In this document: piece after piece, positions 45,455-53,351 of the stretch | Layout: every line of letters starts with the position of its first letter | Position numbering within the stretch: the stretch's first letter is position 1 | Assembly (NCBI GenBank): GCA_963787675.1 | Contig: CAWBDV010000010.1 | Coordinates: 310,001 to 374,000, forward strand | Direction of reading: 5' to 3' | Source: JAJPKK01 sp963787675 | GTDB lineage: Bacteria; Pseudomonadota; Alphaproteobacteria; Rhizobiales; Xanthobacteraceae | Length of the DNA stretch: 64,000 nucleotides | Translations under genes and position numbers: made by a program | The notes under the pieces: generated by a model | Told to the model about the DNA's origin: nothing | Databases searched by the model: none | What the model saw: the letters and a program-made list of their open reading frames with translations, nothing else

Positions 45455-45538
45455 CCCGGATGGAGCGAAGCGAAATCCGGGGACAGCGTTTTCGACGAGG
45501 GGTCGACCCCGGATTGCGCTTCGCTCCATCCGGGCTAC
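45451..45538. repeat. Dispersed repeat family E, second copy
   Basis: Inverted arms GTAGCCCGGATGGAGCGAAG and its complement 45 bases on. The TAG of the first arm is the stop codon of the binding-protein gene, and the hairpin sits where a terminator would. It separates that gene from the convergent urease cluster. Confidence 0.85.
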
Positions 45539-45546
45539 GAAGCTGC

Positions 45547-45572
45547 GACCCTCCCCCTCCAGGGGAGGGTGT
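45547..45572. repeat. Half copy of repeat family B at the end of ureG
   Basis: GACCCTCCCCCTCCAGGGGA followed by GGGTG, matching one edge of the elements at 46900 and 51522. It lies directly after the ureG stop on the minus strand and may fold as a short hairpin at the operon end. Confidence 0.65.
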
Positions 45573-46196
45573 TCAGTCAGGTGCCAAGCCGCCGGTCGTT
45601 TCGATGAAATCCACCACCGCCTCGATGCCGTCGCCGGCGCGCACGTTGGTGAACACGAAGGGCCGGGTGCCGCGCATGCGCTTGGCGTCGCGCTCCATCA
45701 CGTCGAGCGAGGCGCCGACATGCGGCGCGAGATCGACCTTGTTGATGACGAGGAGATCGGAGCGCGTGATGCCGGGGCCACCCTTCGACGGGATCTTGTC
45801 GCCGGCGGCGACGTCGATGACGTAGATCGTGAGATCGGCAAGCTCGGGCGAGAAGGTCGCGGCGAGATTGTCGCCGCCGGACTCGATCAGGATGAGATCC
45901 AGCGCCGGAAACTTGGCGCGCATCGCCGCGACCGCCGCGAGGTTCATCGAGGCGTCCTCGCGGATCGCGGTATGCGGGCAGCCGCCGGTCTCGACTCCGG
46001 CGATGCGCTCCGGCGGCAGCGCGCCGGAGCGCACCAGATATTCGGCATCCCACTTGGTGTAGATGTCGTTGGTGATCGCGGCGATATCGTAGTCGGAGCG
46101 CAGGCGCTTGCACAGCGCGTCCATCAACGAGGTCTTGCCCGATCCGACCGGGCCGCCGACACCGACCCGCAGCGGGCCGTGGGAACTGGGCATCAC
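45573..46196 (-). CDS. ureG: Urease accessory GTPase UreG
   Basis: A 207-residue protein (GTG at 46196, ATG one codon later). SIMIBI-class P-loop: GPVGSGKTSLMDAL; the metal site CPH is in ETGGCPHTAIREDAS, and NKVDLAPHVG is the guanine motif. UreG hydrolyses GTP as it delivers nickel to apourease within the UreDFG complex. It is the last gene of the minus-strand urea block, 28 bases after ureF. Length and all motifs are standard. Confidence 0.97.
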   Translation of the reverse strand: MMPSSHGPLRVGVGGPVGSGKTSLMDALCKRLRSDYDIAAITNDIYTKWDAEYLVRSGALPPERIAGVETGGCPHTAIREDASMNLAAVAAMRAKFPALDLILIESGGDNLAATFSPELADLTIYVIDVAAGDKIPSKGGPGITRSDLLVINKVDLAPHVGASLDVMERDAKRMRGTRPFVFTNVRAGDGIEAVVDFIETTGGLAPD

Positions 46197-46224
46197 AATC
46201 GTCCTTCATTGTTGTTCGCGCGAA

Positions 46225-46902
46225 TCACGAGCGGAACAGCCGCGTATATTGTGTCTCGTGGCGCATGCTCGCGATATCGGCGCGCAACGTCGCGCTGCCG
46301 ATATCGTCGAGGCTTGTCGTGAGCGCGCGCGCCGCGGTCGCCACGACCGGGGCTTCGAGCGCCGCGAGCACGCGCTGGCCGTCGGTCTGGCCGAGCGGTA
46401 CGAGACGCACGCCGGCGGAGACGAAGTTCGAAGCCACGCCGTGGAGAAATGCATCGAGCGCCTGCGCCGCGGCGATGCCATGACCGGCGCAGGCGACGCC
46501 GACCGCGATGGGGTAGGCGAGGGGGCCGCTCCACGCTGTGGCGAGGCGATCGAGTGCCGCACACGGCCATGCGGCGCGCGTGATCGTGACAAAGGCTTCG
46601 CCCTGTGCGGTCGTTTCGAGGAAGCGCTCCTTCGTGCCGACGAACGCCGCGGAAAGTTCGGCTGCCGCGGACAGAGCGGCGTCATCGCCGTTCGCGATCG
46701 CGCGATGCGCCTCCGCGAAAATGACGGCGTCGCAGAACATGTTCCCGCAACGGATCATGCTCGCAAGCCAGGCGCGCAGCGTCTCGGCATCGCGAACATC
46801 GCCAGCCTCGACCGCCCATTCAATGCCGCTCGAATACGAGAACGCGCCCACCGGATAGGCCGGCGACATGAACGTCATGAGCCGATAGAGCGCAAAGTTC
46901 AC
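46225..46902 (-). CDS. ureF: Urease accessory protein UreF
   Basis: About 225 residues if the GTG at 46902 is the start. The open frame runs on upstream to 47355 and would add some 150 residues, but those are translations of two dispersed repeats. Core marks are RLMTFMSPAYPVGAFSYSSG (family LxSPxxPVG), AEAHRA, and C-terminal ETQYTRLFRS. UreF scaffolds the UreDFG complex and acts as a GTPase activator. An ATG at about 46881 would also leave the family core. The GTG lies on the edge of the repeat, directly after GGGGGAG, so the start of translation is unclear. Confidence 0.88.
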   Translation of the reverse strand: MNFALYRLMTFMSPAYPVGAFSYSSGIEWAVEAGDVRDAETLRAWLASMIRCGNMFCDAVIFAEAHRAIANGDDAALSAAAELSAAFVGTKERFLETTAQGEAFVTITRAAWPCAALDRLATAWSGPLAYPIAVGVACAGHGIAAAQALDAFLHGVASNFVSAGVRLVPLGQTDGQRVLAALEAPVVATAARALTTSLDDIGSATLRADIASMRHETQYTRLFRS

Positions 46903-47347
46903 CTCCCCCTGGAGGGGGGAGAGCCTGCCCCGGACCTGATCCGGGGTCGGCCGCGCAGCGGCCGGGAGGGGGTGGCAGCGCTGCAACAAATTCTGCTTGC
47001 TCGCAGTACGTGCTGAAGCGCTATCACCCCACCCCGGACCGCCTGCGGCGGTCCGACCCTCCCCCTCCAGGGGAGGGTGTTTAGCCTTGGCGCCGCGTCG
47101 CCTCTTCTCCCCTCCCCCTTGTGGGGAGGGGTCGGGGGTGGGGGTCGCGAGATGTGGCACTTCGGTGCCAAAGCCTCCCGACCCCCCACCCCGACCCTCC
47201 CCCACAAGGGGGGAGGGAGAAGAATGGTCCGCAGCACGGGGAGAAGCATGATGCGCAGCACGAAAAGGGGATGATGCATTCCTTGCTGCAACGATGCGCT
47301 CGTTCAACTGGGCGCTGCTCTCATGCCTGCGTTTCCTGCCGCGGCTC
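46900..47347. repeat. Repeat-filled gap between ureE and ureF
   Basis: 445 bases with no credible gene. It holds a family B element (46900-47083, arms CACCTCCCCCTGGAGGGG and CCCCTCCAGGGGAGGG) and a full family A element (47106-47222). Between ureE and ureF this would put two long hairpins in the operon RNA and could lower expression of ureF and ureG. The rest (47223-47347) shows nothing I can name. Confidence 0.85.
47106..47222. repeat. Dispersed repeat family A, full copy in the ureE-ureF gap
   Basis: Nearly identical over about 115 bases to 8622-8738, with the same outer arms (TCTCCCCTCCCCCTTGTGGG) and a differing centre. Its orientation gives an open frame on the minus strand that continues into ureF. 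Confidence 0.88.
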
Positions 47348-47845
47348 TCAGACATGCAAATCGCCGTTGTCGACGTGGCGGTGATCGTAGGCGCCGCGCT
47401 CGGGCTCGAACGGCGCCTCGATCACGGTAAGGCGGGCGCCCAGTCCCGTCAGCATTTCTTCCAGCACATGGTCGCGGCGCATGCGCAAGCGGTCGCCCGC
47501 GACCTCGACTTCGGTGTGGCGGTTGCCGAGATGCCAGGCGACGCGGGCGAGCGCGGCAGGGCTCTCCGCCGCGATCTCGATCAGCGGCTCCGCTCTCGCC
47601 ACCACTGCCACCACGGCACCGTCATCGAGCACGAGGCCGTCGCCGTCGTGGAGCGCGGTCGCTTGCGGCAAGTCGAGCAGGAAGCGTTGGCCGCTCTCGC
47701 CCGTGAGCACAATGCGCCGGCGGTAGCGCTCCTCGGCATCGAGCACGACGGCATCGACCGCGTCGGCGCGCCGCCACGTGCCCGCACGCAGGATGCGCGC
47801 CGCTCGCTTCGTTGCCCGGATGCGCTCCACCGCCTCGGGAGTCAT
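47348..47845 (-). CDS. ureE: Urease accessory nickel chaperone UreE
   Basis: A 165-residue protein whose ATG shares a base with the ureC stop (TGATG). The N-terminal domain and C-terminal metal domain follow the family: RAARILRAGTWRRADA, LVLDDGAVVAV, then AWHLGNRHTEVEV and MRRDHVLEEMLTGLGA. UreE dimerises and hands nickel to UreG. The C-terminus has some His (YDHRHVDNGDLHV) but no long poly-His tail. It is translationally coupled to ureC. Confidence 0.93.
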   Translation of the reverse strand: MTPEAVERIRATKRAARILRAGTWRRADAVDAVVLDAEERYRRRIVLTGESGQRFLLDLPQATALHDGDGLVLDDGAVVAVVARAEPLIEIAAESPAALARVAWHLGNRHTEVEVAGDRLRMRRDHVLEEMLTGLGARLTVIEAPFEPERGAYDHRHVDNGDLHV

Positions 47846-49552
47846 CAGAACAGGAAATACCTCTGCGCCATGGGCAGCACCTCCGCGGGCGCGCAGGTCA
47901 GAAGCTCGCCGTCCGCCGTGACCTCGTAGGTCTCCGGATCGACAGTGATCTTCGGCGTCGCGCCGTTGTGGATCATGCTCTTCTTCGAAATGTCGCGGGT
48001 GTGCTCGACCGCGACGAGCGTCTTCTCGATGCCGAGCTTGTCGCCAAGCTTCGCCTTCACCGCCGCCTTGGATGCGAACACCACCGAGCTTGCGGTCAGC
48101 GCCTTGCCGAAGGCGCCGAACATCGGCCGGTAGTGGATCGGCTGCGGCGTCGGGATCGAAGCGTTGGGGTCGCCCATGGGCGCGGCCACGATGGTGCCGC
48201 CCTTGATTACAAGCTCGGGTTTGACGCCGAAGAACGCCGGCGCCCACAGCACGAGATCGGCGAGCTTGCCCTTCTCGATCGAGCCGATGTGCTTCGACAC
48301 GCCGTGGGCGATCGCGGGATTGATGGTGTACTTGGCGACGTAGCGCTTCGCCCGCGCATTATCGTTGTCGCCCTTGTCCTCGGGAAGCTTGCCGCGCTGC
48401 TTCTTCATTTTGTCGGCGGTCTGCCAGGTGCGGATGATGACCTCGCCGATGCGGCCCATGGCCTGGCTGTCGGACGACATCATCGAGAGAGCGCCGAGAT
48501 CGTGCAGGATGTCCTCGGCTGCGATCGTCTCCTTGCGGATGCGGCTTTCCGCAAACGCAAGATCCTCCGCAATCGCCGGATCGAGATGGTGGCATACCAT
48601 CAGCATGTCGAGATGCTCGTCGATGGTGTTGCGGGTGAACGGCCGGGTCGGATTGGTGGAGGAGGGCAGCACGTTCTTTAGCCCCGCCACCTTGATGATG
48701 TCGGGCGCGTGTCCGCCGCCGGCGCCCTCGGTATGGAAAGCATGGATGGTGCGGCCCTTGAAGACCTTGATGGTGTCCTCGACGAAGCCCGAACTCGTTG
48801 AGCGTGTCGGTATGGATCATCACCTGGACGTCGTAGTCGTCGGCCACCGACAGGCAGCAGTCGATGGCGGCAGGCGTCGTGCCCCAGTCCTCGTGCAGCT
48901 TGAGCGAACAGGCGCCGGCCTTGATCTGCTCTTCGAGCGCTGCCGGCAGCGAGGCGTTGCCCTTGCCGGCAAAGCCGAGGTTCATCGGAAAGGCGTCTGC
49001 CGCCTGGATCATGCGGGCGATGTGCCAAGGGCCGGGCGTGCAGGTGGTGGCATTGGTGCCGGCGGCCGGGCCGGTGCCGCCGCCGAGCATCGAGGTGATG
49101 CCCGCCATCAGCGCTTCTTCGATCTGCTGCGGGCAGATGAAATGGATGTGGGTATCGAAGCCGCCGGCGGTCAGGATTTTGCCTTCGCCGGCGATCACCT
49201 CGGTGCCGGGGCCGATGATGATGGTGACGCCCGGCTGGATGTCCGGATTGCCGGCCTTGCCGACGGCGAAGATCTTGCCGTCCTTGAGGCCGACATCGGC
49301 TTTGACGATGCCCCAGTGATCGAGGATCAACGCGTTGGTGATGACGGTGTCGACGGCACCCTGCTTGTTGGTCTTCTGGCTCTGGCCCATGCCGTCACGG
49401 ATCACTTTGCCGCCGCCGAACTTCACCTCCTCGCCATAGGTGGTGAAGTCCTTCTCCACCTCGATGATGAGGTCGGTGTCGGCGAGACGCACGCGATCGC
49501 CCGTCGTCGGCCCGAACATGTCCGCATAGGCGGCGCGTGAAATTCTCGACAT
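47845..49552 (-). CDS. ureC: Urease alpha subunit UreC, one frameshift
   Basis: With one base removed near 48792 this is a complete 569-residue urease alpha subunit. Active-site residues are all found: His pair in GFDTHIHFICP, the carbamylated Lys and His in LKLHEDWG, MIHTDT, HAFHTEGAGG, Cys-His in MVCHHLD, and SSDSQAMGR. The extra A (plus strand 48792-48793) falls in codons after HTDTLNE, splitting the frame into N- and C-terminal pieces that overlap. The motifs either side are intact, so a consensus error is as likely as a lesion; a real lesion would abolish urease. UreABC hydrolyses urea to ammonia and carbamate with two nickel ions. Confidence 0.95.
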
Positions 49553-49582
49553 GCGCTTACTCCATCCCGGCCGGGCGGCCGG

Positions 49583-49819
49583 CTACCGCATTGGTGGCGG
49601 CGCGGCGGCTGGCACGCGGTCGCGCAGGCTCGGCCACGAGGCGAAGGCGAACACCCACAGCATGATGATGTTCACCAGCGGCACGAACAGGATGAGGATC
49701 CACCAGCCGTTGTATCCCGCCTTGCGGATGATCATGAGGATGGGAACGAAATAGATCAGCAGAACGATGATGATCGCGATTACGCCGATAGCGACATTCG
49801 GTGCGTCCGATGCGTCCAT
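49583..49819 (-). CDS. Small two-segment membrane protein inside the urease operon
   Basis: A 78-residue protein from an ATG at 49819, with about GAGGAGAG upstream. Two hydrophobic segments are evident: VAIGVIAIIIVLLIYFVPIL and a GWWILILFVPLVNIIMLW region, with a short basic turn between. The RKAGYNGWWILI turn resembles DUF805-type proteins. It lies between ureB and ureC on the same strand, so it is co-transcribed. A role in nickel or urea handling is only a guess. No similarity to a known accessory protein is recognised. Confidence 0.65.
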   Translation of the reverse strand: MDASDAPNVAIGVIAIIIVLLIYFVPILMIIRKAGYNGWWILILFVPLVNIIMLWVFAFASWPSLRDRVPAAAPPPMR

Positions 49820-49902
49820 GGCTCTCTCCTCTTCGCGTTTCCAAGTCTCACGCCTTCCAAGCCTCACGCCTTCCAAGTCCCACGCCTTCAAGCCTCACGC
49901 CT

Positions 49903-50208
49903 TTACAGCTTGCCCATGACCTCCTGGCGGAATCCGTAGGTCGTGCGCGCGCCCGCGAGCGCGACAAGCGTCACCTCTCGCGTCTGGCCGGGCTCGAAGC
50001 GCACCGCGGTGCCGGCCGCAATGTCGAGGCGCATGCCGCGCGCCTTCTTGCGATCGAACTTGAGCGCCGGGTTGGTCTCGAAGAAATGATAGTGGCTGCC
50101 GACCTGGATCGGCCGATCGCCGGTGTTGGCGACCGTGAGCGTCACGGTCTTGCGTCCCGCGTTGAGCTCGATGTCGCCGGGCCGAGTGATGATTTCACCG
50201 GGGATCAT
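49903..50208 (-). CDS. ureB: Urease beta subunit UreB
   Basis: A 101-residue small subunit from the ATG at 50208. Family text is MIPGEI, ITRPGDIELNAGR, VGSHYHFFETNPAL and DIAAGTAVRFEPG near the end. It supports the alpha subunit in the (alpha-beta-gamma)3 complex. The open frame extends 30 codons upstream, but these come from a dispersed repeat. The order is ureA-ureB-small membrane gene-ureC. Confidence 0.95.
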   Translation of the reverse strand: MIPGEIITRPGDIELNAGRKTVTLTVANTGDRPIQVGSHYHFFETNPALKFDRKKARGMRLDIAAGTAVRFEPGQTREVTLVALAGARTTYGFRQEVMGKL

Positions 50209-50229
50209 GGCAGGCCTTTCCATTTGGCT

Positions 50230-50346
50230 GTCATTCCGGGGCGACGCGCAGCGTCGAGCCCGGAATCCATAACCCCGGACCACGCAAGCCAGCCCCAATC
50301 GTGGTTATGGATTCCGGGTTCGCGCAAGAGCGCGCCCCGGAATGAC
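50230..50346. repeat. Dispersed repeat family C, full copy between ureA and ureB
   Basis: About 117 bases with outer arms GTCATTCCGGGGCG and CGCCCCGGAATGAC, and inner arms CCGGAATCCATAACC and GGTTATGGATTCCGG. The half copy at 28646-28689 is the same family. The element sits inside the urease operon, between two subunit genes. Confidence 0.88.
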
Positions 50347-50355
50347 GGGGAGGGC

Positions 50356-50658
50356 TCATCGGATCGGCTCGTGGACGGTCACGAGCTTCGTGCCGTCGGG
50401 GAAGGTCGCTTCGACCTGGATCTCGTGAATCATGTCGGCGATGCCGTCCATCACCTGCTGGCGCGAGATCACGTGGGCGCCGGCTTGCATCAGCTCGGCC
50501 ACGGTCTTGCCGTCGCGCGCGCCCTCCATGATGAAATCGCTGATCAGCGCGACCGCCTCGGGATGGTTGAGCTTGACGCCACGCTCGAGGCGGCGGCGCG
50601 CCACCACGGCGGCCATGGCGATCATCAGCTTGTCCTTCTCGCGCGGGGTGAGGTGCAT
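50356..50658 (-). CDS. ureA: Urease gamma subunit UreA
   Basis: A 100-residue subunit from the ATG at 50658; upstream open sequence is not conserved. Family text includes MHLTPREKDKL, RRRLERGVKLNHPEAVALI, VISRQQVMDGIADMI and C-terminal VTVHEPIR. It packs around the alpha subunit trimer. It follows ureD by 53 bases. Confidence 0.96.
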   Translation of the reverse strand: MHLTPREKDKLMIAMAAVVARRRLERGVKLNHPEAVALISDFIMEGARDGKTVAELMQAGAHVISRQQVMDGIADMIHEIQVEATFPDGTKLVTVHEPIR

Positions 50659-50711
50659 GGCGTCAGCGGTCGTGGGTTTGGGAAGTTGCGGACGGGCGTC
50701 AGTTGCGGGCG

Positions 50712-51524
50712 TCAGTTGAGCCACAGCCTCGGCAGCGGGCCGCGGCCGAGTGCGGACAATACTACACCAAGATCGCGGCGCAGAAGAGCGCCATCCACCG
50801 CCGCGAGGCGGACGAGTGAAATGCCGTTCCAGGCCGAGATGCCGACTTCGCCGCGGCACGCCTCGGACGCTTGCCGCACTGCATCGGCCATCGCGTCATC
50901 GCCGGGCACGAGCAGCACCGTCGCGATCGTAGCGGCGCCGTTGGCGATGGCCGTTTCGCCAAGGAGCGAGGACACTGCGCCGTCGAGGCGGAAATTTTCC
51001 GCAAACGCGAGCCTGCCGTCGCGGCGGATGCGCCAGCGGTCGGAGAGAAAGCCGTGCGTCATGGTCTCGCCCATGGCGGTGCGGCCGAAGATTACCGTTT
51101 CGGCAAACACAAGGCTCGCGCCGGGCGCGAGCGCGATGTCGACGGTGCGCGAGAGCCGCGCGCGATCGAACAGGATCGTTTCCTGCGGCAGCCAGACGAG
51201 GTCTGCGCTATCCGCGAGTTTTGCGGTGAGGTCGAAACGGGCATCGGGCCCGAGCGAGCGATAGACTTTTTCGGCCGCCGCGGTCGTCACCACGAGGCGT
51301 GCGCCTGTGTCGAGGTCGAGATCGACCGCGAAACGATCGCCGCCCGCAATGCCGCCCGCGGTGTTGACCAGCACCGCCTCGGGCGCGCCCGCACATGCGC
51401 CGGGAAATCGCACCCGCAGCGAACCTTCTTCGCGCGTGCCAGTGCGGCCGGTGCCGCTTGGCGTTGCCGCCAGCGCGAGAGAGACGAAGCCGTGCGCGCG
51501 ATTGGCGGCGAAAACATCGTTCAC
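50712..51524 (-). CDS. ureD: Urease accessory protein UreD (UreH)
   Basis: About 270 residues from the GTG at 51524. The open frame extends 63 codons upstream, all repeat-derived. Family marks are VNTAGGIAGGDRF, TAAAEKVYRS, LPQETILFDRARLSR and a C-terminal WLN. UreD contacts apourease and accepts nickel from UreG. As with ureF, the first credible codon is the GTG that ends a family B repeat. An internal start would cost conserved sequence. It precedes ureA. Confidence 0.9.
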   Translation of the reverse strand: MNDVFAANRAHGFVSLALAATPSGTGRTGTREEGSLRVRFPGACAGAPEAVLVNTAGGIAGGDRFAVDLDLDTGARLVVTTAAAEKVYRSLGPDARFDLTAKLADSADLVWLPQETILFDRARLSRTVDIALAPGASLVFAETVIFGRTAMGETMTHGFLSDRWRIRRDGRLAFAENFRLDGAVSSLLGETAIANGAATIATVLLVPGDDAMADAVRQASEACRGEVGISAWNGISLVRLAAVDGALLRRDLGVVLSALGRGPLPRLWLN

Positions 51525-51672
51525 CTCCCCCTGGAGGGGGGAGGTCGGCCGCGTAGCGGCCGGGTGGGGGTGACAGCGCTTCCGCGATCTCGGCGCTGAA
51601 TTTGTTGCACCGCTGTCACCCCACCCCGGACTGCCTTCGGCGGTCCGACCCTCCCCCTTTAGGGGAGGGTGC
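51522..51672. repeat. Dispersed repeat family B between urtE and ureD
   Basis: 151 bases with outer arms CACCTCCCCCTGGAGGGG and CCCTCCCCCTTTAGGGGAGG, with inner inverted GGTGACAGCG, CGCTGTCACC. It shares arms with 46900-47083. The terminal GGGGGAGGTG is where the ureD frame is taken to begin. Confidence 0.88.
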
Positions 51673-51709
51673 AGGTGCGAGCGCGCGCGGTCCATTGTTG
51701 GCGGCTTGA

Positions 51710-52405
51710 TCAAATTGCGAGCGCGCGCTTCAAGGCGGCTTCGTCCATCTCGGCGCGGGTCGAGGAATAGACGATCTGGCCGCGGTCCATCACCGCGAAA
51801 AAGTCACCGAGTTCGCTCGCGAAGTCGAGATATTGCTCGACCAGCACGATGGCGATTTCGCCGAGCCCGCGCAGGTACGAGATGGCGCGGCCGATGTCCT
51901 TGATGATCGACGGCTGAATGCCCTCGGTCGGCTCATCAAGAAGGAGCAGCCGCGGCCGCATCACAAGCGCGCGGCCGATCGCGAGCTGCTGCTGCTGGCC
52001 GCCCGATAGGTCGCCGCCGCGCCGCCGCAGCATGTCGCCGAGCACCGGAAACAGCGAGAACACCACGTCCGGCACGCTGCGGTCGTCGCGCTTGAGCGGA
52101 GCGAAACCGGTGTGCAAATTTTCCTCGACGGTGAGCAGCGGGAAGATCTCGCGTCCCTGCGGCACATAGGCGATGCCGCGCCGCGCGCGCTCATAGGGCT
52201 CGAGCCCGGTGATGTCGCTGTCCTCCCAGACGATGTTGCCGCGGCTCACCGGATGCTGGCCGACGAGCGCGCGCAAGAGGCTCGTCTTGCCGACGCCATT
52301 GCGGCCAAGCACGCACGTGACCGTGCCAGGGGCCGCTTTCATGGTGATGCCCCGCAGCGCCTGCGCCGCGCCGTAATGCAGATCGATGGCGTTGACTTCG
52401 AGCAT
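51710..52405 (-). CDS. urtE: Urea ABC transporter ATP-binding protein UrtE
   Basis: A 231-residue LivF-type ATPase. Walker A GRNGVGKTSLL, signature LSGGQQQQLAIGRAL, Walker B LLLLDEPTEGIQ, then LVEQYLDFA with the H-loop position replaced (VEQ rather than VEH), as in LivF proteins. It powers the UrtBC permease. The assignment to urea rests on gene order next to urease and urtABC. Confidence 0.94.
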   Translation of the reverse strand: MLEVNAIDLHYGAAQALRGITMKAAPGTVTCVLGRNGVGKTSLLRALVGQHPVSRGNIVWEDSDITGLEPYERARRGIAYVPQGREIFPLLTVEENLHTGFAPLKRDDRSVPDVVFSLFPVLGDMLRRRGGDLSGGQQQQLAIGRALVMRPRLLLLDEPTEGIQPSIIKDIGRAISYLRGLGEIAIVLVEQYLDFASELGDFFAVMDRGQIVYSSTRAEMDEAALKRALAI

Positions 52406-52443
52406 GGCAGGCGCTGCCTTCTAATCCCGTAGACCAAGCGATC

Positions 52444-52560
52444 TGTCATGCCCCGCGAAAGCGGGGCATCCAGTAACCACCGTCGGATCAATGGATGCTG
52501 GACCGCGGCCAAATCGATACACCGGGGCTACTGGATCGCCCGCTTTCGCGGGCGATGACG
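52444..52560. repeat. Dispersed repeat family D between urtD and urtE
   Basis: Outer arms TGTCATGCCCCGCGAAAGCG and CGCTTTCGCGGGCGATGACG, inner ATCCAGTAACC and GGCTACTGGAT. Same family as 43151-43272. It is inside the transporter operon. Confidence 0.85.
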
Positions 52561-52593
52561 AGGGAAGGAGCCTGCAGGAATCGAACATTGCTC

Positions 52594-53346
52594 TCACCGC
52601 CCCAGATAGACCTCGATCACCCGCTCGTTGGCGGAGACCTGGTCGATCGAGCCCTCGGCGATCACGGTGCCTTCGTGCAGCACCGTCACCTTGACGCCGA
52701 GTTCGCGCACGAAGGTCATGTCGTGCTCGACGACGACCACGGTGTGCTCGCGGTTGATCTCTTTGAGGAGCTCGGCGGTCTGATGCGTTTCGGCGTCGGT
52801 CATGCCGGCGACCGGCTCGTCGACCAGGAGGAGTTTCGGGTCTTGCGCAAGCAGCATACCGATCTCTAGCCACTGCTTCTGGCCGTGCGACAGGCTGCCG
52901 GCGATGCGCGAGCGCACCCCGGTCAGCCGGATGGTTTCGAAGATGCGGTCGATGCGCTCGTTTTCGGACGGGCTGTCGTGCCACATCAAGGTCGCACGGG
53001 CGCGCCGGTCGGCTTTCAGGGCAAGGCGCAGATTGTCCTCGACGGTGTGGCTTTCGAACACCGTCGGCTTCTGGAACTTGCGGCCGATGCCGAGCTCGGC
53101 GATGTCGCTTTCGTAGAGATCGGTCAGGCGATAGGTGCCGTCGAACAGCACGTCGCCTTTCTGCGGGCGGGTCTTGCCGGTGACCACGTCCATCATGGTG
53201 GTCTTGCCGGCGCCGTTCGGGCCGATGATGGCGCGCATCTCGCCGGGATCGACGGTGAATGAGAGTTCGTTGAGCGCGCGGAAGCCGTCGAACGAGACGG
53301 TGACGCCGTCGAGATAAAGGAGCGCCGAGGTGGTGCGGAGATCCAT
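52594..53346 (-). CDS. urtD: Urea ABC transporter ATP-binding protein UrtD
   Basis: A 250-residue LivG-type ATPase, ATG at 53346. Walker A GPNGAGKTTMMDV, signature LSHGQKQWLEIGM, Walker B LLLVDEPVAGMTDAE, H-loop VVVEHDMTFVREL. The His in the signature (LSHGQ) is normal for UrtD. It forms the ATPase pair with UrtE and starts five bases after urtC ends. Confidence 0.94.
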   Translation of the reverse strand: MDLRTTSALLYLDGVTVSFDGFRALNELSFTVDPGEMRAIIGPNGAGKTTMMDVVTGKTRPQKGDVLFDGTYRLTDLYESDIAELGIGRKFQKPTVFESHTVEDNLRLALKADRRARATLMWHDSPSENERIDRIFETIRLTGVRSRIAGSLSHGQKQWLEIGMLLAQDPKLLLVDEPVAGMTDAETHQTAELLKEINREHTVVVVEHDMTFVRELGVKVTVLHEGTVIAEGSIDQVSANERVIEVYLGR

Positions 53347-53351
53347 CGCCG

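Noticed and set aside
46900..47222. The clustered repeats as a CRISPR array
   Set aside because: They are few, palindromic, of different families and unequal spacing, with no cas genes.
48365..49540. A 391-codon open frame antisense to ureC
   Set aside because: UreC motifs on the minus strand are complete, so this is a shadow.
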